Below, one piece after another: positions 5,746-12,166 of a stretch of 15,189 nt of DNA. The notes beneath the pieces are model-generated. The model had not been told where the DNA came from. It ran no database searches and was given only the letters and a program-made list of their open reading frames with translations. Made by a program: the position numbers and the translations under genes. This stretch comes from G041228335 sp964580905 (GTDB lineage: Bacteria > Pseudomonadota > Alphaproteobacteria > Puniceispirillales > UBA1172): positions 1 to 15,189 of the forward strand of contig CAZOLR010000040.1 of NCBI GenBank assembly GCA_964580905.1. Direction: 5' to 3'. Each line of letters starts with the position of its first letter. Position 1 is the first letter of the stretch.

Positions 5746-7845
5746 TCAGCCTTCGGCCTCGCCGCTTATCGTGGCGATGAGTTCAATTTTGCGGGTATCC
5801 GGAATTTCGGTGAAACCGATCACGATCATATCGTCGATATGATGACGTATCAGTTTCGAGAGCGAGCGGCGGATCACCGGTGAGACGACCAGCACCGCCT
5901 GTTTGCCTTTTGACGACATGTCGTCGTTGATCTGATTAAGACGGGTGAGCAGTTTTTCAGACAGCTCATTGTCAAGAATAAGACCTTCCTCCGCACTCTG
6001 CCGCTCCATGGTAATCAGCATGTTTTCAAGATCGGAATTCAGGGTGATGACCGGCAACGGGCTGTTGATGGGCGCGACCTGCTGGATCAGCATGCCGGCA
6101 AGTTCAGGGCGAAGCGCTTCCGCCATATCCGGAATGCTCATGTTGCGGGCAACGAGGTGGGAAATATTTTCAAGTATCCTGCGCATATCACTGATGGGCA
6201 CACGTTCCTGCAGAAGTATCCGCAGAACACCGGTCAGGTTATGTAACGGGATCAGTTTAGGAACAACGGACTGCACCAGATTGGGCGCCGTTTCAGCAAG
6301 GTTATCGAGCAGTTTCTGCACATCATCCTGACCAACGAGCTGATCGGCGAATTTATAGAGAAGATGGCTCAAGTGTGTGGCCAGCACCGATTCAGGTGCA
6401 ATCGTCACATACCCGCGGGCTTCTGCTTCACGCACCTGATTTGATGCGATCCACACCGCCTCCATGCCAAAGGTAGGGTCCGTGACCTCAATACCGTCGA
6501 TCTTGATGTTTGTCTCTTCCCCCGGAATGGCGAGTTTCCGGTCAGGATAAATCTTGTCTTCGCCGACAATCGTCTGGCCGATCCTGATCTGATAGGTGTT
6601 CGGCTGAAGCTTCATGTCATCCCGGATCCGTACCGACGGAACAACAAAACCGAGCGCGGTTGAAACCTGGCGGCGGATACCCGTCACGCGTGAGCTGAGC
6701 AGCCCGCCGTCTTCGTTATTGACCATTTCAATAAGGCCATAGCCGAGCTGGATCGAGACCGCTGAATTATCCGCAATATCCGAAAGCGAGATGGCATCAG
6801 GGTTTGCCGTGACAGATTCCTCTTCCACTGAGAGATCTTCTTCCTCCACGGCCCCTTTTTGCTCTTTATTGTAAGACACGAATGCAAGTCCTGCGGCAAT
6901 GAGTGCTCCTGTCAGGAACAGCCAGTTCGGCATCGCCGGAACAAGCCCGATCAGCCCCAACACCACGGCTACGGGAATCCATGCCCGCGAGAGGTTGATC
7001 TGGCGGCCGATATGTTCGGCCATATCCTGGGTGGACGAAACACGGGTGACGATAACCGCGGTCGAAATCGCCAGAAGAAGTGACGGGATCTGGGCAACAA
7101 GACCATCCCCGATCGACAGCAGCACATAGTTTTCCGCCGCCAATCCGGCAGGCATATCATGCTGGGCGATACCGATGATCAACCCGCCCACCACATTGAT
7201 CACAAGGATGAGTATGGAGGCAACAGCATCCCCTTTGACAAATTTGGATGCACCATCCATGGCGCCGTAGAAATCCGCCTCGCTGGCAATCTCTTCGCGC
7301 CGCAGTTTGGCCTCTTCGTTGGTGAGCACCCCAGCATTAAGATCAGCATCAATCGCCATCTGCTTACCGGGCATGGCATCAAGGGTGAAACGAGCCGAAA
7401 CTTCAGAGACCCGCCCTGCCCCTTTGGTGATCACCATCAGGTTAATGATGATAAGAATGACAAAGACAAAAATACCCACCGCGTAATTACCGGCGATCAC
7501 AAAGGCACCGAACGCCTCGATCACCTCACCGGCGGCGTTGCTCCCGTTATGGCCTTCGGTCAGCACCACCCGGGTCGAGGCAACGTTGAGCCCCAGACGA
7601 AGGACGGTTGCAATCAGAAGCACGCTCGGGAAGCTGGAAAAATCAAGGGGGCGATAGGTGTGCATCGCCACCATCAGCACCAGAAGTGAAACGAGAATAT
7701 TACTGACGAAGAAAACATCTAGAAGCAAGGCTGGCAGGGGTAGTACCATCATCGCAACAAGGATGAGAATACCTGCAGGCAGCACGCTTCCACCAAAGGC
7801 GGAGCGCAAGTTCGGGATGTTCAGTCGCTGTAAAACCGCTTCCAT
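5746..7845 (-). CDS. flhA: Flagellar export gate protein FlhA
   Basis: FlhA is the large export-gate component of the flagellar type III secretion system in the inner membrane. The 699-residue length is normal for the family. Hydrophobic helices fill about residues 20-325. The FHIPEP signature is visible at about 150-171 (RFTLDAMPGKQMAIDADLNA), including the conserved aspartate near 165 used in proton-driven export. An acidic linker follows (KGAVEEEDLSVEEESV, about 330-345). The cytoplasmic part, about 350-699, docks export chaperones and substrates and includes PNTYQIRIGQTIVGEDKIYP and the RPELAGMLIQQV region. The ATG has an AGGTAGGT ribosome binding site. It is first in the operon with the FlhF-like gene, flhG and fliA, and a strong sigma54 element lies about 205 bases upstream. 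Confidence 0.97.
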   Translation of the reverse strand: MEAVLQRLNIPNLRSAFGGSVLPAGILILVAMMVLPLPALLLDVFFVSNILVSLLVLMVAMHTYRPLDFSSFPSVLLIATVLRLGLNVASTRVVLTEGHNGSNAAGEVIEAFGAFVIAGNYAVGIFVFVILIIINLMVITKGAGRVSEVSARFTLDAMPGKQMAIDADLNAGVLTNEEAKLRREEIASEADFYGAMDGASKFVKGDAVASILILVINVVGGLIIGIAQHDMPAGLAAENYVLLSIGDGLVAQIPSLLLAISTAVIVTRVSSTQDMAEHIGRQINLSRAWIPVAVVLGLIGLVPAMPNWLFLTGALIAAGLAFVSYNKEQKGAVEEEDLSVEEESVTANPDAISLSDIADNSAVSIQLGYGLIEMVNNEDGGLLSSRVTGIRRQVSTALGFVVPSVRIRDDMKLQPNTYQIRIGQTIVGEDKIYPDRKLAIPGEETNIKIDGIEVTDPTFGMEAVWIASNQVREAEARGYVTIAPESVLATHLSHLLYKFADQLVGQDDVQKLLDNLAETAPNLVQSVVPKLIPLHNLTGVLRILLQERVPISDMRRILENISHLVARNMSIPDMAEALRPELAGMLIQQVAPINSPLPVITLNSDLENMLITMERQSAEEGLILDNELSEKLLTRLNQINDDMSSKGKQAVLVVSPVIRRSLSKLIRHHIDDMIVIGFTEIPDTRKIELIATISGEAEG

Positions 7846-8049
7846 GACCTACCTGCCTCTTTTCTGCACCAGGGACGTGATCCGTGTCGGGAAAACCTCA
7901 TTCATGACGGGATGTTGACTGTCAGAAAACCGACAAACCACCTTGCCGGCGGCGGCATGGGTTAAATCTATCTTTCTGTTTTCAAACACTTTATTTTCCA
8001 TCTCTGCGGTTTTTCATCCTTGTTGCGGATCGCGTGATATGTAGTAAGA

Positions 8050-8065
8050 GGCAAAACTCGTGCCA
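8050..8065 (-). promoter_or_regulatory. Sigma54 promoter of the flhA operon
   Basis: On the minus strand this reads TGGCACGAGTTTTGCC, a full match to the -24 box TGGCACG and TTGC of the -12 box, with correct spacing. It is the best sigma54 element in the window and points toward flhA. Activation by a FleQ/FlrA/FlrC-type enhancer-binding protein would be expected; no such gene is in view. Confidence 0.75.
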
Positions 8066-8104
8066 GCCTGCCTGAACAGAGTGTTTTTTATTGCCGCCGG
8101 GATC

Positions 8105-8120
8105 TGGCACAGATTATGCA
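8105..8120 (+). promoter_or_regulatory. Sigma54 promoter of the flgP operon
   Basis: TGGCACAGATTATGCA matches the sigma54 consensus with the GG and GC dinucleotides ten bases apart; the -12 half reads ATGCA instead of TTGCA. It lies 39 bases before the flgP ATG. Together with the divergent element for flhA it forms a two-way promoter region. Confidence 0.7.
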
Positions 8121-8159
8121 GGCAGACGGGCAGATGAATTTCTCGGATGGAGCTAAACC

Positions 8160-8681
8160 ATGACCAAATCCAACCTTAAGCCTCTGTTGATATTGCCGGT
8201 GGTGGCCCTGCTTGGTGCCTGCCAGGTGCCGGTTGTGCTGACGGAAGGCAAATCCCTCACCAACACCCCGGGCATGACAGAACTTGAACTGAGCCAGGCG
8301 GAATCACTCAAAGCCGTGAGCGAGGTTCTCGATGCCAAGGCTGAAACCATCCCGACGCTGAATGCCGTCGGTTATGCTGTTGTATCTTCCCAGCCGGGCC
8401 GGTCCGAAGCCCAGAAACGTCTGATGGCCATCCGCGCCGCCCGCATGGCCGCGATGCGTGATCTGGCTGAACAGATCCATGGCCTTAAGGTTGACAGTTC
8501 CACCACCGTGATTGATCTCATGGTCCAGAACGATACTTTCCGCGGTATTGTCACCGGCACCATCCGCGGTGCGCGTACCGTAAGGATCAACCCGACCGGT
8601 GCTGATACGTACGAAATCGTTCTTGAAATCGACCGCGAGATGATTGCCTATCTGATGGATAGTGCAAGGCAGGTCATCTGA
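8160..8681 (+). CDS. flgP: FlgP-like outer-membrane lipoprotein (LPP20 family)
   Basis: The 173-residue product is a lipoprotein: basic N-region (K3, K7), hydrophobic core, and lipobox LGAC with the lipidated cysteine at residue 21. The following residue is Gln, which allows sorting to the outer membrane. The mature part matches the LPP20/FlgP fold: YAVVSSQPGRSEAQKRLMA, a helix AARMAAMRDLAEQIHGLKVD, then TFRGIVTGTIRGARTVRINP and YEIVLEIDREM. In Vibrio and Campylobacter, FlgP forms an outer-membrane-associated disk around the basal body and is needed for motility or flagellar stability. A GGAG ribosome binding site lies seven bases before the ATG. It leads the operon with flgT, a LysM-like gene, flgA and flgM, and follows a sigma54 promoter. 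Its usual partner FlgO is not seen in the window. Confidence 0.85.
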   Translation: MTKSNLKPLLILPVVALLGACQVPVVLTEGKSLTNTPGMTELELSQAESLKAVSEVLDAKAETIPTLNAVGYAVVSSQPGRSEAQKRLMAIRAARMAAMRDLAEQIHGLKVDSSTTVIDLMVQNDTFRGIVTGTIRGARTVRINPTGADTYEIVLEIDREMIAYLMDSARQVI

Positions 8682-8699
8682 TCAATTTAGTTTAGTGTC

Positions 8700-9878
8700 A
8701 TGACCAGAGCCATCCCACCTATTGCCGCCAAGTCCTGCCTGAGATCATTCAGGCAGGCTTGTGTTGTTCTTGCGGGTGTTTTTCTGGCCATGCTGGCTGC
8801 CCTGCCCCATCCGGCCCGGGCATCACTGAACTTCACCGAAGCCACAGGAAGAGCGGTTATTCAGGAAGGTGCCGACACCAGCGAGGCCCGCATGATGGCA
8901 CTTGAAGACGCGCTTTATCTCGCGGCCTTACAGGGTGGTGCCAAAATTGACGGGTTTTCCACGGTAAGCACCGATACAAGCCTCAATGATTTTCTGCTGG
9001 TTCGTCCTGCCAGCATGATCATGGATTACACCATCATCGATGAAATCGAGGACAGCACCCATTATTCGGTCACCATCCGGGCCGTCATAGGTGAAAAAGA
9101 AACAGCGGGCTGTGTCCGGCCGGTGGTTAACGCAACACTTTATAAACCTGTCGTCAAGATCAGCGCGAAAGCGCCCGGCTGGGCGTCGGCTTACAGCCCG
9201 GCCATTGCACGTATGATAGTGAAATCTCTCACCGAACATGAGAAAATGGATCTCATGAATGCCAGCAACAGGCCGTTTTCAGCCGCCAGCCTGAGCAATA
9301 CAAATGATGCATTCGATTACGCTGCCCTCACCGGAGGCATCGTGCGGGTCAGCGATGGTGATTTTGCCCTTGTGCCGGAAATCCGGATGGATCATGAACG
9401 CACCGGCTCCGGCCTATTGCGCAGGGAATTCGTTATCCTCACCGTGACGCTGAACGGCTATCACGGGCGCAGTTACGAGCCCGCCTTCAGCGAGACCGCC
9501 CAGGTCCGGATTCCGGTCAGGCGTTCAACCCCGCTTACGGTGATTGATCAGCTGTCAAAGAAAACCCGCGATGAGCTCAACGCCGCCATGACGCTTCCGG
9601 TGCCGACGGTGATCGATGCCGCTGTCAGCGCCATGTCCTGCCAGCCGTTGAAAGCAAGGCTCGTCATCAACAACACGACGCTTTCCGTGCCTTTCGGCCG
9701 CAAACAGGGCCTTAACGAAAACTCACTTGCCGTCACCAGCAGCGGCGATATGAACTGGACGGTTTTAAGGGTGTCATCCCTTAACGAGACCAGCGCAAGC
9801 CTTGTGCCTCTGGACCCGGGCCGCGATGTTGCTAAACTTGCCGGAAAGACGGTTGAATTTATGGAGTTATCCCGATGA
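8700..9878 (+). CDS. flgT: FlgT-like H-ring protein
   Basis: FlgT is a periplasmic protein that forms the H-ring around the basal body and helps to hold stator or outer rings in Vibrio. The 392-residue product is close to the Vibrio length of about 377. It has a long signal peptide (R3, K11, R15, R18, hydrophobic 20-36, ARA cleavage at 39-41). Next comes the FlgT N-terminal domain: TEATGRAVIQEGADTSEARM, ALEDALYLAALQGGAKIDGF and the strand YSVTIRAVIGEKETAGC. Middle and C-terminal beta domains continue to residue 392, with cysteines near residues 138 and 322 that could pair. The start is 19 bases after flgP and shows no Shine-Dalgarno, so coupling to flgP is likely. Its stop overlaps the next gene as ATGA. 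Confidence 0.82.
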   Translation: MTRAIPPIAAKSCLRSFRQACVVLAGVFLAMLAALPHPARASLNFTEATGRAVIQEGADTSEARMMALEDALYLAALQGGAKIDGFSTVSTDTSLNDFLLVRPASMIMDYTIIDEIEDSTHYSVTIRAVIGEKETAGCVRPVVNATLYKPVVKISAKAPGWASAYSPAIARMIVKSLTEHEKMDLMNASNRPFSAASLSNTNDAFDYAALTGGIVRVSDGDFALVPEIRMDHERTGSGLLRREFVILTVTLNGYHGRSYEPAFSETAQVRIPVRRSTPLTVIDQLSKKTRDELNAAMTLPVPTVIDAAVSAMSCQPLKARLVINNTTLSVPFGRKQGLNENSLAVTSSGDMNWTVLRVSSLNETSASLVPLDPGRDVAKLAGKTVEFMELSR

Positions 9879-10321
9879 TGATACCACGCTTGATGATAAT
9901 GGGCTCAATGATGATGGTGGGGCTTGTATCCATACTGCCGCTTGCCGCCCACGCCCAGTCCCAGCCGCTGATCGTTCTGGAATATCCGGGCGGCTCTTCT
10001 GCCTATTCGGATTCAGACAATCCCTTTGTGATGGATGAGAATTATTCCACCAAGCACCGTGTTCAATCCGGCGAAACCCTGAGCCATGTCATGGACAAGC
10101 ATTACGCAGGCAGCGGCCTCAACATGCGGTTTATCGAAATGGCGATTGTCATGAAAAACAAGCATGCCTTTGTTCGCAACAACCCCCATTACCTTTACGC
10201 CGACAAAACACTTCACCTGCCTTCTCTCAACGAAATCAAAGCATTGATCATGGGTCAATCCAATGATACGCCTAGCAGTTCTTCCAGCATTTCTGATCAG
10301 ATCTTTTTCTTTGGCAGCTAG
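9875..10321 (+). CDS. Exported LysM-like protein in the flagellar operon
   Basis: The 148-residue product starts with a methionine-rich signal peptide (R5, hydrophobic 6-24, AHA cleavage at 25-27). A LysM-like module at about residues 60-116 begins HRVQSGETLSHVMDKHYAG, continues with an aromatic and charged helix, and ends YLYADKTLHLPS. LysM modules bind peptidoglycan; this one resembles the N-terminal module of FimV-type proteins. The tail is Ser-rich and ends in DQIFFFGS. The ATG overlaps the flgT stop (ATGA), and GGAG lies about eight bases upstream. Sitting between flgT and flgA, it may anchor the H-ring or P-ring to the cell wall, a role for which MotY-like or FlgO proteins serve in other species; this is inference. 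Its last 59 bases overlap flgA. Confidence 0.75.
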   Translation: MMIPRLMIMGSMMMVGLVSILPLAAHAQSQPLIVLEYPGGSSAYSDSDNPFVMDENYSTKHRVQSGETLSHVMDKHYAGSGLNMRFIEMAIVMKNKHAFVRNNPHYLYADKTLHLPSLNEIKALIMGQSNDTPSSSSSISDQIFFFGS

Positions 10322-11051
10322 CCTGATCGCCGCGATGACGCTGGCCACGACGGCCCCTGCCCTTGCATCTGAGGATGACGTGATCACGCCTCTTACCGGC
10401 GAAGAAATTGCCCAACATATCCATGCACTGCTGGCAGAAAACGATATTTCGGGCACGGCTCAACTGAACCTGAAGGAAAAGCACAACCCCTGCCCGGTGC
10501 CCATCACCGTTGCACCGCTTTTCAAGAACTGGAAGACCATCAAGGTGACCTGCCCTGCCAATACGCAGTGGCGGCTTCTGGTAAGGGTGGAGCTGGATGA
10601 TGAGAAGATAGCTCCAGCCAGAAATACGGCCATTTCATCCAGCCCTGAAAAAACCGGCCGTGCCGCCGGAACGCCCCGCGCACTTGCGCTCAAGCGCAGC
10701 ATGGCCAAGGGAGAGGTTATTCTTGAGGATGATGTGCTGATGGTGCCGATTTCAGCCCGGCAGGGTTATGGTGTTTTTCTGGATGCGGGTGACGTCATTG
10801 GCCGCCGCGTCCGCACGCCGATTTCGGCCCATGCGCCGATCAAATCACGCCAGCTTGAACCAAAATATCTTGTTGAAGAAAAAAAGCCCGTGATCATCGC
10901 CATCAACACCGGCGGAATTTATGTGGAAATGTCCGGAATTTCGTTGCAAAATGGGCAGTTAGGTGAAGCTGTGAAAGTCGAGAATATTTCGAGCGGCAAG
11001 ACAATTACAGGAAAAGTGACCGGATTGAGAAAAATTTCACCCATGCACTAA
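10263..11051 (+). CDS. flgA: P-ring assembly chaperone FlgA
   Basis: FlgA is the periplasmic chaperone for polymerisation of the P-ring protein FlgI. The 262-residue product is of normal size. Signal peptide: R3 and R13, hydrophobic core to residue 31, ALA cleavage at 33-35. Two cysteines (C77, C97) may form the family disulfide. The SAF-like domain occupies about residues 138-200 (LALKRSMAKGEVILEDDV, VIGRRVRTPISAHAPI). The C-terminal segment NGQLGEAVKVENISSGKTIT is typical. The ATG at 10263 overlaps the LysM-like gene by 59 bases; a later in-frame ATG (residue 25) would destroy the signal peptide, so I keep the first one although its ribosome binding site is weak. The flgA stop codon is part of the flgM promoter. 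Confidence 0.92.
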   Translation: MIRLAVLPAFLIRSFSLAASLIAAMTLATTAPALASEDDVITPLTGEEIAQHIHALLAENDISGTAQLNLKEKHNPCPVPITVAPLFKNWKTIKVTCPANTQWRLLVRVELDDEKIAPARNTAISSSPEKTGRAAGTPRALALKRSMAKGEVILEDDVLMVPISARQGYGVFLDAGDVIGRRVRTPISAHAPIKSRQLEPKYLVEEKKPVIIAINTGGIYVEMSGISLQNGQLGEAVKVENISSGKTITGKVTGLRKISPMH

Positions 11052-11075
11052 AATATTAGAAGTCTGGGTCGTTAA
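11049..11075 (+). promoter_or_regulatory. Sigma28 (FliA) promoter of flgM
   Basis: TAAA at 11049-11052 is followed by exactly 15 bases and then GTCGTTAA at 11068-11075, six of eight matches to GCCGATAA. The TAA of the -35 box is the flgA stop codon. It lies just before the flgM ribosome binding site. A FliA-dependent flgM promoter is known in enterobacteria and Pseudomonas-type systems, and fliA is encoded in this window. Confidence 0.65.
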
Positions 11076-11097
11076 CATGTCTGAGGAGGCTAGACCG

Positions 11098-11394
11098 ATG
11101 GTTGAGTCGATTAAAAACACAATGAACAGGATTGATGTTCCGCGTAATCGCCAGGGCGATAACGCACCCGCATCTCGCACCCCTGTGTCGGCAGCAACTG
11201 GAAGTTCATCCACGGCCTCGGTAGACAACAGCGTCGATACCCCGAAGGTAGTCGCTCAACTCGCCGAAAGCCCACCGGTGAACACAGAAGCCGTCGCACG
11301 CATCAAAGCTGCTATTGCACAAGGGAAATATCCCATTGATGTGGATCAGATTACTGACGCATTAATGGATGCATATCGCGACCTTAAAAGCTAA
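11098..11394 (+). CDS. flgM: Anti-sigma28 factor FlgM
   Basis: FlgM binds FliA and blocks late gene expression until it is secreted through the finished hook-basal body. The 98-residue product has the usual disordered Ser/Thr/Pro-rich N-terminus (residues about 20-50). It also has the conserved FliA-binding C-terminus VARIKAAIAQGKYPIDVDQI followed by TDALMDAYRDL. I chose the ATG at 11098 because GAGGAGG lies about nine bases before it; a longer form from the ATG at 11077 would place that site inside the gene. A sigma28 promoter directly upstream fits the feedback loop known for flgM. The stop codon lies at the foot of a hairpin that covers the start of the following gene. Confidence 0.93.
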   Translation: MVESIKNTMNRIDVPRNRQGDNAPASRTPVSAATGSSSTASVDNSVDTPKVVAQLAESPPVNTEAVARIKAAIAQGKYPIDVDQITDALMDAYRDLKS

Positions 11395-11426
11395 ACTGTC
11401 ATCAGGAGTTTATTCTGATGACAGTT
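11394..11426 (+). promoter_or_regulatory. Hairpin covering ribosome binding site and start codon of the flgN-like gene
   Basis: The arms AACTGTCATCAG (11394-11405) and CTGATGACAGTT (11415-11426) are perfect 12-base complements with the nine-base loop GAGTTTATT. The AGGAG ribosome binding site straddles the left arm and loop, and the ATG start (11418-11420) is inside the right arm. There is no U-tract after it, so a terminator is unlikely. A folded RNA would hide the start region, which suggests translational control. Confidence 0.7.
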
Positions 11427-11726
11427 AGCCCTGTTGAAGATCATTTTGCCATCATTGAGCGGCTGCTCGATGGTGTGTTTGCGCATGGGGATGATAAAAC
11501 CCCGGACGTCTCCGGCCTTGTTGCGCCGTCCTTTCAGGAAGAATTGGGCGATGCGATGGCCAGGCTTCAGCAGGACATGGAGCAAGGTAATATATCCGTC
11601 TCGGAAAAAGACCGCGACAGGCTAAACGCCATTATACAGCGAATTCTGAAACTTGAGGGCATGACGCATGCCAGGCTCAGCTGGTTTTCCGACCTTGAGG
11701 CAAATCTGCGCAATGGCGATAAGTGA
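11418..11726 (+). CDS. flgN: FlgN-like export chaperone (putative)
   Basis: FlgN is the cytosolic chaperone for the hook-junction proteins FlgK and FlgL. The assignment rests mainly on position, directly after flgM, and on the all-helical composition of the 102-residue product: a helix IIERLLDGVFA, a central helix FQEELGDAMARLQQDMEQG, and a long charged C-terminal helix DRDRLNAIIQRILKLEG. It lacks cysteine, signal peptide and membrane segments. At 102 residues it is shorter than typical FlgN (about 140), and sequence similarity to known FlgN is not obvious to me, which is usual for this divergent family. AGGAG precedes the ATG by eight bases but lies within a perfect hairpin. The gene ends 41 bases before a convergent gene. 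Confidence 0.6.
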   Translation: MTVSPVEDHFAIIERLLDGVFAHGDDKTPDVSGLVAPSFQEELGDAMARLQQDMEQGNISVSEKDRDRLNAIIQRILKLEGMTHARLSWFSDLEANLRNGDK

Positions 11727-11767
11727 AAATAAAATCAGTATCACCGTATTGCGGCAATTCGCACACT

Positions 11768-12166
11768 CTACATGGTAAATAGTGATTTCTCACACCGGAT
11801 ATAACTTGCGATGGTGCCGACGGTCACCTGCATATATCCTGTATTGCGATTAATGATCATGACCATTTCATCATTGGCCATTATCACCTCGTCGCTGGTG
11901 ATGCTGCCGATGGTCAGGGTGTAATCCCTCGTCACCTCGGAAACGGATGCCGCCGCCCCTGCCCTGTCGTCGTTAATTATAACTTCGAGCAAGCCGATAC
12001 TGTTGGAAGGGCAGGTGTATTTTTCATGGCGGAACCGCTCACACCCGGCCAGCATACCCGGCATGATCATGGCGGCGAGGCCCTTAAGCATGCCTTTGCT
12101 GAAAGTTCGGCGCGGAAGAGGTATATCGATGGCCTTTGGCATCAGAGGTTCAGCTTTTTTCTGCAT
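11768..12166 (-). CDS. Predicted Tat-exported lipoprotein, function unknown
   Basis: I do not recognise this 132-residue protein. The start at ATG 12164-12166 overlaps the end of the acidic gene by 17 bases. Its N-terminus joins two export signals: PRRTFSK at residues 18-24, close to the twin-arginine motif SRRxFLK, then a hydrophobic stretch (MLKGLAAMIMPGM) ending in the lipobox LAGC with Cys at residue 42. A folded-state Tat route followed by lipidation is the likely path. The mature part is about 90 residues with further cysteines at 52 and 125 and a beta-like segment (YTLTIGSITSDEVIMANDEM, MVMIINRNTGYMQVTVGTIA). The frame runs open through the assembly gap, but that longer reading is an artefact of gap length. 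ATG at residue 9 or 26 are other possible starts; the first two keep both signals. Confidence 0.65.
   Translation of the reverse strand: MQKKAEPLMPKAIDIPLPRRTFSKGMLKGLAAMIMPGMLAGCERFRHEKYTCPSNSIGLLEVIINDDRAGAAASVSEVTRDYTLTIGSITSDEVIMANDEMVMIINRNTGYMQVTVGTIASYIRCEKSLFTM

Larger units (their letters stand above)
7846..8159 (+). other. Divergent intergenic region between flhA and flgP
   Basis: This 314-base stretch has no gene that I can support. It holds two divergent sigma54-type promoters (8050-8065 minus, 8105-8120 plus) whose -24 boxes face each other across 39 bases, so the flhA and flgP operons are probably activated together. The flhA leader would be long, about 190 bases, and contains a 6-bp inverted repeat TGTCGG/CCGACA (7885-7890 and 7930-7935). 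I see no clear activator site, terminator or RNA gene. Confidence 0.6.

Noticed and set aside
5218..5883. 221-codon plus-strand open frame
   Set aside because: It is antisense to the FlhF-like gene and the flhA end, with no supporting motif.
7885..7935. TGTCGG/CCGACA inverted repeat in the flhA leader as a riboswitch
   Set aside because: A single 6-bp stem with a loop of about 39 bases shows no further structure or known riboswitch motif.
8672..8705. GGTCAT/ATGACC inverted repeat spanning flgP end and flgT start
   Set aside because: Six base pairs with a 22-base loop is weak; unlike the flgN-like case it is likely chance.
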